From an uncultured Clostridia bacterium (lineage in GTDB: Bacteria; Bacillota; Clostridia; Christensenellales; Aristaeellaceae), in NCBI GenBank assembly GCA_934630705.1, contig CAKTWP010000002.1, positions 186,001 through 250,000 of the forward strand: a stretch of DNA of 64,000 nt. The letters are read 5' to 3'. Positions within the stretch are counted from its first letter, which is position 1. Each line of letters begins with the position of its first letter. The position numbers and the translations under genes were made by a program. The notes beneath the pieces were generated by a model, which saw only the letters and a list, made by a program, of their open reading frames with translations, made no database searches and was not told where the DNA came from. Shown here one piece after another: positions 9,152 through 17,608 of this stretch.

Positions 9152-11341
9152 ATGACGTATACCGTGACGGACGAGCCGTTTGCGCTGGGGTATCTTGCCT
9201 GCGCATCGGATGATCTGGCCAAGAAAATTGCCTGCGGCATGCTGCGTCAGGCCCAGGAAATGCCTCTGCGGATCGAACCGGCGTGGAAGCTGGCAGGCCT
9301 GAACATCCCGGACCGGGAATCCATCGGCAGCCAGATCGTCAGCTATCGCTATGGCCGGGGGATTGACGTGGATCCTGGTAATCTGGAAAGAAAGCAGAAG
9401 GCGGATCCGGCCCGCGCCGCAGAATATCAGGCTATCTTTGACGCCTTTGGGGGGAAGGGCACCCAGCAGCGGGTGGAGGACGCCCGTACGCCCCAGGAAA
9501 TCCTGCTGTGGACCAATAACACCCTTTGGGGCGGGCGCTGGGGCGGCCATTGCAATATTGATTTCGGCGGCTTCGTGCATGGCGGCACCGATGGTGTGCG
9601 GGAAAAAATCGCCCGCTATCGCCCGGCGCATCCGGAGCAGGCGGAATGGTATGACGCGGTTTCCCTGGCCATGGATGCGGTGGATGTGCTGGGCGACCGC
9701 TTCAGGCAGCTGGCGCTGGCGGAAATGGAAAAGGCCGCGCCGGAGCAAAAATATATTTACGCCCGTATAGCCCGGGCGCTGGAAACCGTGCCCCGGCGGC
9801 CGGCCTGCGATTTCTTCTCCGCCGTGCAGAGCTTCTATCTGCTGTATTCCTTTGACGGCGTGGATTCTCCCGGATACTTTGATCAGTATATGGGCGAATA
9901 CTATGACAGCGCCGACAAACGGGAAGCCCGGGAGATTCTGGAGGGCCTTTGGACGGCGTTCCATGATCTGCGGGCCTGGAATCTGTGCATCGGCGGCAGC
10001 GACGCGGATTGGAACGACCGCACCAACGCCCTGTCCTATGCCATATTGGACGTGACCCGGGATATGGGCTTCCAGACCCCCAATCTGACCCTGCGCTGGC
10101 ATCGCAATACCGACGATCGCTTCCTGCGCAAGGCTGTGGAATGCATCGCCACGGGCAACGGCCTGCCCGCCCTGTATAACGACGAGGCTGTGTGCCCTGC
10201 GCTGGAAGCGCTGGGCATTCCGCCGCAGGACGCCCATGAATACGCCATGAACGGCTGCAATCAGATCGACATTCAGGGAAAATCCCACATGGGGCTGGAG
10301 GACGGGGAGCTGAGCGTGCTCAAATGCCTGGAATATGCGCTGAATAACGGCGTGGACATGCTGGACGGCAAGCAGGCTTCCATCCAGACCGGCGACGCGG
10401 CGCAGTTCCAATCCTATGACGAATTGTGGGACGCATTCAAGCGTCAGGTGGCCTTTGCCACGGACGTGATCGTCACCCTGGCCAACCGCTCCCAGCGCAT
10501 CTTTGCGGAAACGGCCCCCAATCCCCTGCGCTCCGGGGTGCTGCAGGGCTGCCTGGAAAAGGGCAGGGATTATGCCGCAGGGGGCGCGCTGTATAACCAC
10601 GGTCAGCTGCTCACCGAAGGCCTGGCCGATGCGGCGGATTCGCTGGCGGCCATCCGGCATTTCGTGTTCGAGGAAAAAAGGTGGACCATGGCGCAATTGC
10701 TGGGCATGCTGCGCAGCGATTTTGCAGGCTTTGAGCAGGAGCGGCAGCTGCTGCGGAATTATGATAAGTTTGGCAACGATATGGACGGGGTGGATCAGAT
10801 TGCCGCGGATATCCAGACATACTTCTTTACCGAAATGCGCAAATATCACACCTGGCGCGATCCGGAAAACGGCGTTTACGGCGGCGGGCTGAGCACCTTC
10901 TCCCGCACCCCCCGGTACGGCGGCTCGGCCGCTGCATCCGCCAATGGCCGCCACAGCCGGGATGTGCTGATTGCCGACAGCATCGGCGCCACGCCGGGTT
11001 GCGATCGGCTGGGGCCCACGGCGGCGCTGTGCTCCGCCCTGAAATATCATCATCGTCTGGCCACCAGCGGCTTTGTGATGCAGCTGAAATTTGATAAAAA
11101 GCTGTTTGCCGCGCCGGAGGGCATCGAAAATTTCATGCGGCTGGTGAAGGGCTATTTCATGGGCGGCGGGCAGCAATTGTCCATCAATGTGCTGGATCGG
11201 CAGGAGCTGCTGGACGCGGTGACGCATCCGGAAAACCACGAGAACCTGATCGTCCGCGTGGGCGGCTACAGCGAGTATTTCACCCGTCTGTCTCCCGGCT
11301 TGCAGCAGAACGTGATCGCCCGCACCAGCCAGCCTATCTGA
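9152..11341 (+). CDS. Glycyl radical enzyme of unassigned type
   Basis: This 729-residue protein belongs to the pyruvate formate-lyase/dehydratase superfamily. The glycyl radical loop RVGGYS is near the C-terminus (G705 carries the radical by analogy), and the active-site Cys is C369 in MNGCNQID. In diol dehydratases, CutC, HypD and 4-hydroxyphenylacetate decarboxylase this motif is GCxE with a catalytic Glu; here Gln replaces it. In pyruvate formate-lyase the motif is CC. H133 in GGHCNIDF matches the substrate His of glycerol dehydratase, but the partner His-Ser is not kept (DGVDSPGYFDQYM instead). It is also shorter than those enzymes. So the family is sure, the reaction is not. Its activase follows after 18 bases. 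GGAGGGAGGAAGG precedes the ATG. Confidence 0.9.
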   Translation: MTYTVTDEPFALGYLACASDDLAKKIACGMLRQAQEMPLRIEPAWKLAGLNIPDRESIGSQIVSYRYGRGIDVDPGNLERKQKADPARAAEYQAIFDAFGGKGTQQRVEDARTPQEILLWTNNTLWGGRWGGHCNIDFGGFVHGGTDGVREKIARYRPAHPEQAEWYDAVSLAMDAVDVLGDRFRQLALAEMEKAAPEQKYIYARIARALETVPRRPACDFFSAVQSFYLLYSFDGVDSPGYFDQYMGEYYDSADKREAREILEGLWTAFHDLRAWNLCIGGSDADWNDRTNALSYAILDVTRDMGFQTPNLTLRWHRNTDDRFLRKAVECIATGNGLPALYNDEAVCPALEALGIPPQDAHEYAMNGCNQIDIQGKSHMGLEDGELSVLKCLEYALNNGVDMLDGKQASIQTGDAAQFQSYDELWDAFKRQVAFATDVIVTLANRSQRIFAETAPNPLRSGVLQGCLEKGRDYAAGGALYNHGQLLTEGLADAADSLAAIRHFVFEEKRWTMAQLLGMLRSDFAGFEQERQLLRNYDKFGNDMDGVDQIAADIQTYFFTEMRKYHTWRDPENGVYGGGLSTFSRTPRYGGSAAASANGRHSRDVLIADSIGATPGCDRLGPTAALCSALKYHHRLATSGFVMQLKFDKKLFAAPEGIENFMRLVKGYFMGGGQQLSINVLDRQELLDAVTHPENHENLIVRVGGYSEYFTRLSPGLQQNVIARTSQPI

Positions 11342-11359
11342 CGGGCGGAGGAGAACGGC

Positions 11360-12259
11360 ATGGAGGGACTGATTTTCAATATCCAGCGCTTTTCCATTCA
11401 CGATGGCCCCGGCATCCGCACCAATGTGTTCTTCAAGGGCTGCCCGCTGCGCTGCGCCTGGTGCCACAATCCGGAAGGGCTGGCCGCCCGGACGGAACTG
11501 AGCTTTCTGGCGGAGAAATGCGTGGGCTGCCGGGCCTGCGAAAGCGTCTGCCCCCGGGGCGTGCATCACTTTGCACAGAACGCCCATGAAATCCGCCGGG
11601 AAGCCTGCACGGCCTGTGGGGCCTGCGCCGGCATTTGCCCTGCCGGGGCGCTGGAAATGCTGGGAAAGCGCTGGACGGTGGAGCAGGTGGTGCAGGCGGT
11701 GGAGCGGGACCGGCTGTTTTATCTGGATGGCGGCGGCGCTACCCTGACCGGCGGCGAGCCTCTGGCTCAAAGCGCGTTCGCTCTGGCGCTGGCCCGGGCG
11801 CTGCGGCAGCGGGGCATCAGCGTTTGTCTGGAAACCTCCGGGTATGCTCCGGCGATAACGGTGGAACGCATCGCGCCGTATATCAACGGCTTTCTTTTTG
11901 ATGTAAAGGAGACCGATCCCGCGCGCCACCGGCAGTATACGGGCGTGGAGCTGGCCCCGATTCTGGAAAACCTGCGGCTGCTGGACCAGTTGGGAGCCAG
12001 CATCACGCTGCGCTGCCCCATCATTCCCGGTGTGAATCAGCGCCCGGAGCATTTTGCGGCCCTGGCTCGTCTGGCGAAAAGCCTTTCCCATGTGGAGCAG
12101 ATTCATCTGGAGCCTTATCATCCCATGGGCATTGCCAAGGCCCCGCGGGTGGGGCGCACCGCTGCCTATCAGGGCGCGGATTTTCTGGATCCCCAGGCCT
12201 TGGAGCGGCCTGCCCAGTTTCTGCGGGAGCAGACGGGGAAAAGCGTGTGGGTGCTGTAA
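11360..12259 (+). CDS. Glycyl radical enzyme activase (radical SAM)
   Basis: A 299-residue activating enzyme that uses S-adenosylmethionine and an iron-sulfur cluster to create the glycyl radical on its partner. The radical SAM motif is C28-x3-C32-x2-C35 in GCPLRCAWCHNPE. It is followed by two ferredoxin-type 4Fe-4S motifs (C54, C57, C60, C64 and C83, C86, C89, C93), the layout of activases for dehydratase- and decarboxylase-type enzymes rather than of plain PflA. TGGEP lies near residue 128. It directly follows the enzyme at 9152 and must be its partner. It is oxygen-sensitive by nature, in line with an anaerobic host. Confidence 0.93.
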   Translation: MEGLIFNIQRFSIHDGPGIRTNVFFKGCPLRCAWCHNPEGLAARTELSFLAEKCVGCRACESVCPRGVHHFAQNAHEIRREACTACGACAGICPAGALEMLGKRWTVEQVVQAVERDRLFYLDGGGATLTGGEPLAQSAFALALARALRQRGISVCLETSGYAPAITVERIAPYINGFLFDVKETDPARHRQYTGVELAPILENLRLLDQLGASITLRCPIIPGVNQRPEHFAALARLAKSLSHVEQIHLEPYHPMGIAKAPRVGRTAAYQGADFLDPQALERPAQFLREQTGKSVWVL

Positions 12260-12291
12260 ACAGGACAAAACTGTTAAAAGGGAGTGGGTTT

Positions 12292-13179
12292 ATGGTATCA
12301 TCTCTTGCGGATTCGTATGTGCTTTCCAATGGCGTTCGGGTGCCCTGCATCGGCTTTGGCACCTGGCAGACCCCCAGCGGCGATGTGGCCCGGGACAGTG
12401 TGGTATCGGCGCTGCAGGCGGGTTACCGGCATATTGACACCGCCGCCTGCTACGGCAACGAGGCGGATGTGGGCGCGGGCATTCGCGCCGCCGGCGTGGG
12501 CCGGGAAAACGTGTTTCTGACCACCAAGCACTGGATCGCCCAGCGAGGATATGAGAAAACCATCGCCGCAGCGGAAGCGTCGCTCCGGGCGCTGGGAACG
12601 GATTATCTGGATCTGTATCTGGTGCATTGGCCCTGCGTGGCGGCGGCCCATCCCCGGTGGCGGGACATCAATGCGGCCACCTGGCGCGGCTTTGAGCGGC
12701 TGTATCGGGACGGCAAGGTGCGCGCCATCGGCGTTTCCAATTTCCTGCCGGAGCATATCCGGGCGCTGGAGGAAACGGCGGAAATCAGGCCCATGGTGAA
12801 TCAGATTGAATGCCATCCGGGCTATGACCAGCCGGAGCTGATCCGCTGGTGTCAGGCCCATGGGATGCTGGTGGAGGCCTGGTCTCCGTTGGGGTGCGGC
12901 GCGGTGCTGCAGGACGAAACGCTGGCGGAAATCGCCCGGGCGCATGGTAAATCCCCGGCGCAGATCTGCGTCCGCTTTGCGCTGCAGCGGGGTCTTGCGC
13001 CCCTGCCCAAGTCCACCCATCCCCAGCGCATCGCCCAGAACGCGGATGTGTTCGATTTCAGCCTGTCCCCGGACGAGATGACGGCTATCATGACCATGCC
13101 GCCCCTGGGATACAGCGCCTATCATCCCACCCAGGCCCCGGCGGATAAGCTGTTCGGCGGGAATTACGATATAGAATAG
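12292..13179 (+). CDS. Aldo/keto reductase
   Basis: A 295-residue NAD(P)H-dependent aldo/keto reductase with the full catalytic tetrad: D49 and Y54 in HIDTAACYGNE, K79 in LTTKHW and H112 in LVHWP. The C-terminal NADP-binding signature LPKSTHPQRIAQN is present. It lies 32 bases after the activase and ends the operon at a terminator. A likely role is to reduce the aldehyde or ketone made by the glycyl radical enzyme, as 1,3-propanediol dehydrogenase does after glycerol dehydratase; this is inference from gene order. Start at 12292 is supported by AAGGGAG. Confidence 0.9.
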   Translation: MVSSLADSYVLSNGVRVPCIGFGTWQTPSGDVARDSVVSALQAGYRHIDTAACYGNEADVGAGIRAAGVGRENVFLTTKHWIAQRGYEKTIAAAEASLRALGTDYLDLYLVHWPCVAAAHPRWRDINAATWRGFERLYRDGKVRAIGVSNFLPEHIRALEETAEIRPMVNQIECHPGYDQPELIRWCQAHGMLVEAWSPLGCGAVLQDETLAEIARAHGKSPAQICVRFALQRGLAPLPKSTHPQRIAQNADVFDFSLSPDEMTAIMTMPPLGYSAYHPTQAPADKLFGGNYDIE

Positions 13180-13180
13180 C

Positions 13181-13220
13181 AAAACGAGGGCCGTCGATTG
13201 GTTCGATAGCCCTCGTTTTT
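13181..13220. terminator. Bidirectional terminator between the operon and rmuC
   Basis: AAAACGAGGGC and GCCCTCGTTTTT form an 11-bp stem with A and T tracts on both sides, serving the aldo/keto reductase (plus strand) and rmuC (minus strand). Confidence 0.85.
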
Positions 13221-13275
13221 ATTGAGCCTCGCGCAGGCTTCCTGGAAAGGAAAGCGAAAAATTACAGCTTCCCCT

Positions 13276-14676
13276 TTACGGCTCCCCGTCCTCCGGCCCC
13301 CCCTCCTCCGGCTCCGGTTCCTCCGTGCCCAGGAGCCGGGCGGCGGCAGCAGGATCATCCAGCGCCTCCACCTGGCGCAGCCTGCGCTCGATGGTGCGGC
13401 TTTTCCGGGATGCGGTTTCGATGGATTCGGCAGCGGCGTGCATCCGCTTCTGGGTGGCTTCCAGCAGCCGGGAGAAATTGCCAAACTCTGTTTTCACGGC
13501 ACTGAGCAGCTGCCATACCTCGCCGGATCGCTTCTCAATCGCCAATGTGCGGAAGCCCACCTGCAGGCTGGTAAGCAGGGCGTTGAGGGTGGTGGGCCCG
13601 GCAATGACGATGCGGAGCTTTTCCTGCAATTCCTCGGAAAGCCCCCGGGCCCGCAGCGCTTCGGCGTAAAGCCCCTCAATGGGCAGAAACATGATGGCAA
13701 AATCCGTGGTGGCAGGCGGCGCGATATACTTGGACGCGATTCGCTTGGCTTCCACCTTCAGCGCCGTTTGCAGCGCGGCAGACGCGGCGCTGATGCGCGC
13801 CTGATCCCCGCTGTCATAGGCGGCCAGCAGCCGCTCATAATCCTCAATGGGAAACTTGGAATCGATGGGCAGATACACGGCGCCCTCGCCCTGCCCCGGC
13901 AGCTTCACCGCAAATTCCACCCGCTGGCTGCCCCCGGGCACAACCGCCACGTTTTCCTCATATTGTGCAGGCGACAGCGTTTGGGCCAGCAGCGCGCCCA
14001 GCTGCATCTCGCCCCAGACGCCCCTTGTTTTCACATTGGTGAGCACCTTTTTCAGATCGCCCACCCCGCTGGCCAGCGTCTGCATTTCGCCCAGCCCTTT
14101 ATAGACCTGCTCCAGCCGCTGATTCACCAGCGAAAAGCTCTCGTTGAGCCGTTTATCCAAGGTGGCGTGGAGCTTTTCATCCACGGTCTGCCGCATTTCC
14201 TCCAGACGCTTGCTGTTTTCCTCCTGCAGCTTGCCCACGCTTTGGCCCAGCGTATCCCGCATCCGCTCGATGCGGGCTTCATTTTGCCCCAGCTTTTCCT
14301 CCAGCGTGGCGCTCACCCGGTGCAGCCGGGTTTCCTGCGCCGCGCCGAACGCATCCAGCCGTTGGGCCAGATCGGCCAGCCGCTGGGCTTCATCCCGGCT
14401 GCGCTCATCCATGGCCTGCATCAGCCGGGCGGATTGCAGCTCGCTGAGCTGGGTGTATTCGCTGCGGCCCAGCGCGTCCCGGGCGGCGCTTTCGCCCTGG
14501 CGCAAAAGCTGCCGGGTGTTCTTCAGCGCATCCAGCCCATCCGCCCCGGCCCGGCGGCTGCGGCAAAGCAGCGCGATCAGCAGCCCTGACGCCAGCAGCA
14601 AAAGCAGGCAGCAGATCAGGGCCAGCAGGCCTGCGTTGACGCTCAGCCATTGATTCAATTGCTCCAATTCGCTCAT
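13276..14676 (-). CDS. rmuC: RmuC-family protein
   Basis: A 466-residue protein with one N-terminal membrane helix (about residues 15-38), a long coiled coil (about 60-215) and the RmuC nuclease-like domain toward the C-terminus (YLPIDSKFPIEDYERL, ATTDFAIMFLPIEGLY). In E. coli RmuC affects DNA inversion rates and is thought to be a nuclease limiting rearrangement. The tail is acidic and Glu/Pro-rich. The start at 14676 has GGAGGGAGAAAGG upstream. It lies after recR in the same direction, with a module B repeat between them. Confidence 0.9.
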   Translation of the reverse strand: MSELEQLNQWLSVNAGLLALICCLLLLLASGLLIALLCRSRRAGADGLDALKNTRQLLRQGESAARDALGRSEYTQLSELQSARLMQAMDERSRDEAQRLADLAQRLDAFGAAQETRLHRVSATLEEKLGQNEARIERMRDTLGQSVGKLQEENSKRLEEMRQTVDEKLHATLDKRLNESFSLVNQRLEQVYKGLGEMQTLASGVGDLKKVLTNVKTRGVWGEMQLGALLAQTLSPAQYEENVAVVPGGSQRVEFAVKLPGQGEGAVYLPIDSKFPIEDYERLLAAYDSGDQARISAASAALQTALKVEAKRIASKYIAPPATTDFAIMFLPIEGLYAEALRARGLSEELQEKLRIVIAGPTTLNALLTSLQVGFRTLAIEKRSGEVWQLLSAVKTEFGNFSRLLEATQKRMHAAAESIETASRKSRTIERRLRQVEALDDPAAAARLLGTEEPEPEEGGPEDGEP

Positions 14677-14721
14677 CCTTTCTCCCTCCGGGGCATTTGT
14701 GTTCTGCGGCAAAACAAAAAT

Positions 14722-14780
14722 GCGAAAGGAGGTTCTTTGCGGCCAAAGAACGCCCTTTCGCGATTTTTCGGGAAAGCCAT
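14722..14780 (-). repeat. Intergenic repeat, module B (copy 1)
   Basis: Read on the minus strand, a GGCTTTCCCG leader is followed by a hairpin with stem GCGAAAGGGCGTTCTTTGG and its near-complement. It lies about 100 bases after the recR stop, in the recR sense direction. See the finding on module B. Confidence 0.75.
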
Positions 14781-14883
14781 TGGGCTCAGCCGGGGACGCC
14801 GTCTTATCAGCACGGCGCTCTCTGAGCGCAGCGGCTTTCTGCGTATTCATCCATGAGGACGCATCGCTATGCGCTTTCGCCGC

Positions 14884-15483
14884 TTACAGCTCCCTGCGGC
14901 CCTCCATGGCCTTGGCCAGCGTCACCTCATCGGCATATTCCAGATCGCTGCCCACGGGCACGCCGTGCGCAATCCGGGTCACCCGCACGCCCAGGGGTTT
15001 AATCAGCCGGGCCAGATAGGTGGCCGTGGCTTCGCCCTCAATGTCCGGGTTGGTGGCCAGAATCACCTCGTTCACGTCCTCCGTGCTCAGTCGGGTGAGC
15101 AGCTCTTTGATCCGGATATCCTCCGGCCCCACGCCGTTCATGGGAGACAGCGTGCCGCCCAGCACATGATACAGCCCCTTGAAATCCCGCATCCGTTCCA
15201 TGGCGGCCACGTCCCGGGCGTCCCGCACCACGCAGATTTGCCCGTTATGCCGCTGGGGATCCTGACAGATGGGACAATATTCTTCCTGGGTATAATTGCC
15301 GCAGCAGGCGCAGAAACGCAGCGCCTTGCGGCCCTGCCACAGGGCGGCGGCCAGCTCCTTGACCTGCTCCTGGGGCATGGCGGCAATATGATAGGCCAGC
15401 CGCTGGGCGCTTTTTTGCCCGATGCCCGGCAGCCGCGCCAATTGCAGCGCCATCCGGGCGATGGGATCGCATCCGTCCTGCAT
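14884..15483 (-). CDS. recR: Recombination mediator RecR
   Basis: A 199-residue protein of normal length with a helix-hairpin-helix start (LARLPGIGQKSAQRLAYH), a four-Cys zinc site (C58, C61, C70, C73) and a TOPRIM domain (VILATNPDIEGEATATYLA). With RecO and RecF it loads RecA on gapped DNA. It starts one base after the ybaB stop, the usual ybaB-recR pair. The third common member, dnaX, is not next to it here. Confidence 0.97.
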   Translation of the reverse strand: MQDGCDPIARMALQLARLPGIGQKSAQRLAYHIAAMPQEQVKELAAALWQGRKALRFCACCGNYTQEEYCPICQDPQRHNGQICVVRDARDVAAMERMRDFKGLYHVLGGTLSPMNGVGPEDIRIKELLTRLSTEDVNEVILATNPDIEGEATATYLARLIKPLGVRVTRIAHGVPVGSDLEYADEVTLAKAMEGRREL

Positions 15484-15484
15484 C

Positions 15485-15823
15485 TCAGAACAGCCCGCTC
15501 ATCCCGGTGGGGGCCAGCTTGCTCATGGTGTCCTCCCGGGCCTTCTCGCCGTTGCGCAGCGCCTCATTCACCGCTGCCAGCACCAGATCCTGCAGCATTT
15601 CCACATCCTCGGGATCCACGGCCTCGGGCTTAATGGTCAGCTCCAGCAGCTCCCGCTTGCCGGATACCTTGCATGTGACCATTCCGCCGCCCGCGCTGGC
15701 TTCATAGACCTTTTCGTCCAGATCCTCCTGGGCCTTCTGCATCTGTTCCTGCATTTTCTGGGCCTGGCGCATCAGCTGCTGCATATTGGGGCCGCCGAAG
15801 CCGCCAAACTGATTTCTGGGCAT
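15485..15823 (-). CDS. YbaB/EbfC nucleoid-associated protein
   Basis: A 112-residue DNA-binding protein with the Met/Gln-rich first helix MQQLMRQAQKMQEQMQKAQ, a central beta hairpin and helix DLVLAAVNEAL. It binds DNA as a homodimer and is nearly always coupled to recR, as here. The ATG at 15823 is chosen over the one at 15832 because AAAGGAGG lies 9 bases before the former and touches the latter. Confidence 0.94.
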   Translation of the reverse strand: MPRNQFGGFGGPNMQQLMRQAQKMQEQMQKAQEDLDEKVYEASAGGGMVTCKVSGKRELLELTIKPEAVDPEDVEMLQDLVLAAVNEALRNGEKAREDTMSKLAPTGMSGLF

Positions 15824-15887
15824 GAATTTCATCCTCCTTTAACCTGACAAGGGCCGGCGCGAAACGCGCGCCCATTGCATACCTGTT

Positions 15888-15917
15888 ATTATATCACGTT
15901 TTCCCGGGAACTGTAAA
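15888..15917 (-). promoter_or_regulatory. Promoter of ybaB-recR
   Basis: On the minus strand TTTACA (15917-15912), an 18-base spacer and TATAAT (15893-15888). Confidence 0.75.
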
Positions 15918-15945
15918 CACCATAAATCGCCGCAGGGAAAAGCGC

Positions 15946-15974
15946 TTGCACAGGGGAGAAACGTATGTTATAAT
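15946..15974 (+). promoter_or_regulatory. Promoter of the zinc-ribbon/DUF2804 unit
   Basis: TTGCAC (15946-15951), 17-base spacer and TATAAT (15969-15974), about 75 bases before the gene at 16047. It is back to back with the ybaB promoter. Confidence 0.75.
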
Positions 15975-16046
15975 AAATCCAGAAGCAAAAGCGAAGCAAA
16001 TGAAAATCAATAAACAAAACCCTGCGCGCAAAGGAGATGGGATGCC

Positions 16047-16406
16047 ATGTATTGCGAAAAATGCCAGGCCCTGACCCCGGAGAATGAAAACGGCTGCCTG
16101 CGCTGCGGTGAAAATGCCCGGCGGGAGCCGCAGATGGATGATTACTGCTTCCTGGTGGAAAAGGAAATGATGTGGGGGGAAATGCTGGCCGATGTGCTGG
16201 AGCAAAACGAAATTCCCTTTGAAATCAAGCGCGCCCTGGGCGCGGGCCTGGCCGTCACGCTGGGGCCGCTGAACGAGCGCTACGCCTTCTATGTGCCCTA
16301 TCGCTGCTATGAGCAGGCCCAGCAGGTCGTAGAGGATCTGTTCGCCGTGAAGGAGGATGCGCCGGCGGATGAAACGGACGCGGATGCGGAAACGGACACG
16401 CCCTGA
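16047..16406 (+). CDS. Small zinc-ribbon protein with DUF2007-like domain
   Basis: A 119-residue cytosolic protein. Cysteines C3, C6, C17 and C20 form a short zinc ribbon. The middle (LADVLEQNEIPFEIK and VPYRCYEQAQQVVEDLF) resembles the DUF2007 'putative signal transducing protein' fold. The last 15 residues are acidic. AAAGGAGATGGG precedes the ATG. It lies 18 bases before the DUF2804 gene. Function unknown. Confidence 0.75.
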   Translation: MYCEKCQALTPENENGCLRCGENARREPQMDDYCFLVEKEMMWGEMLADVLEQNEIPFEIKRALGAGLAVTLGPLNERYAFYVPYRCYEQAQQVVEDLFAVKEDAPADETDADAETDTP

Positions 16407-16424
16407 CGGGAAGGAGAAACGAAC

Positions 16425-17456
16425 ATGAACCAGCAGCTGCTGTCTCCCGGCCCCCTGCATCGGCCGGACGGCACCCTTTCCCAGGCCGGATACGCCACCG
16501 CGCTGGTCAAGGAATATGATCGCGCCCGCATCGCCGCCCATCCCCTGAAAATCAAGGAATGGGATTATTATCTCATTGCCTCGGATCGCTATGCGCTGGC
16601 CCTGACCATTGCCGATAACGGCTATATGGGGCTGGACAGCGTGAGCCTGTTGGATTTTGACGGTCCCTGGGAAACCACCCAATCCAGAATGAGCCTGTTT
16701 CCGCTGGGCAGGCGTGGGCTGCCGCCCTCCAGCGCCCGGGGCGTTTCCCGGGCCGCAGGGAAGGGCTATGCCCTCACCTTTGAAAACGACGGCAAATCCC
16801 GGCGGCTTTATGGGCATATGGAGCGGTTCCGGAAAGGCCAGCCCCTGCTCTTTGACGTGACGCTGACCGACGCGCCCCGGGAGTCCATGGTGATCGCCAC
16901 GCCCTTCCCGGGCCATCCCAAGGCATTCTATTACAACCAGAAAATCAACTGCCTGCGGGCGGCGGGCAAGGCGGTGCTGGGGGAGCGGGAGTATCTGTTC
17001 GCGCCGGCCCATTCCTTCGCCGTGCTGGATTGGGGACGGGGCGTATGGACGTATAAAAACACCTGGTATTGGGGCTCGGCCTCCGGGCTGGCGGAGGGCG
17101 TGCCCTTCGGTTTCAACATTGGCTATGGCTTTGGCGATACCTCCGCCGCCACGGAAAACATGCTGTTCTATAACGGCCGGGCGCATAAGCTCTCTCAGGT
17201 CGTCTTTGAAATTCCCATGAAAAACGGCCGGGAGGACTATCTGGCCCCCTGGCGCTTCACCAGCGACGACGGCCGCTTTGAAATGGACTTCACGCCCCTT
17301 CTGGATCGCGCCGCCTGCACCGATTTCAAGCTGCTGTGCTCGGATCAGCACCAGGTGTTCGGCCATTTCACCGGCACGGCCATTTTGGATGACGGCTCCC
17401 CTGTGCGGGTAAACCGGCTGCTGGGGTTTGCGGAAAAGGTGTTTAATAAGTGGTAA
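16425..17456 (+). CDS. DUF2804 domain-containing protein
   Basis: A 343-residue protein that fits the DUF2804 family over its whole length (EWDYYLIASDRYALALTIADNGY near the start, GFNIGYGFGDTS in the middle). Family members are beta-rich and are not biochemically characterised. There is no signal peptide or membrane segment. Its last 90 bases are repeated in decayed form at 18231-18321, so the 3' end of this gene was part of a tandem duplication. Confidence 0.85.
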   Translation: MNQQLLSPGPLHRPDGTLSQAGYATALVKEYDRARIAAHPLKIKEWDYYLIASDRYALALTIADNGYMGLDSVSLLDFDGPWETTQSRMSLFPLGRRGLPPSSARGVSRAAGKGYALTFENDGKSRRLYGHMERFRKGQPLLFDVTLTDAPRESMVIATPFPGHPKAFYYNQKINCLRAAGKAVLGEREYLFAPAHSFAVLDWGRGVWTYKNTWYWGSASGLAEGVPFGFNIGYGFGDTSAATENMLFYNGRAHKLSQVVFEIPMKNGREDYLAPWRFTSDDGRFEMDFTPLLDRAACTDFKLLCSDQHQVFGHFTGTAILDDGSPVRVNRLLGFAEKVFNKW

Positions 17457-17520
17457 CCCTTGCAAATATCGCTGATGTAAAAAAATATACGAAAACGCAT
17501 CAAAATTTACAATTTTAATA

Positions 17521-17549
17521 TTTACAGATCCTGCCACGTTCGTTATAAT
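17521..17549 (+). promoter_or_regulatory. Promoter of the secreted protein gene at 17609
   Basis: TTTACA (17521-17526), 17-base spacer, TATAAT (17544-17549). The region before it is A/T-rich. Confidence 0.75.
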
Positions 17550-17608
17550 CAAAGTGTATCCCCGTTTCGCGCGCGTTGATTCAGAACCTGTCGAAAGGAG
17601 AGAGAACC

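Noticed and set aside
11360..12259. Assignment as classical pyruvate formate-lyase activase (pflA)
   Set aside because: The two extra 4Fe-4S motifs and a partner without the CC active site place it with the dehydratase/decarboxylase-type activases.
9119..12268. A 1049-codon open frame on the minus strand
   Set aside because: It runs antisense to the glycyl radical enzyme and activase genes, both of which have full motif sets. Its translation is rich in His, Pro, Gln and Ala without domains, the usual shadow of a GC-rich coding strand.
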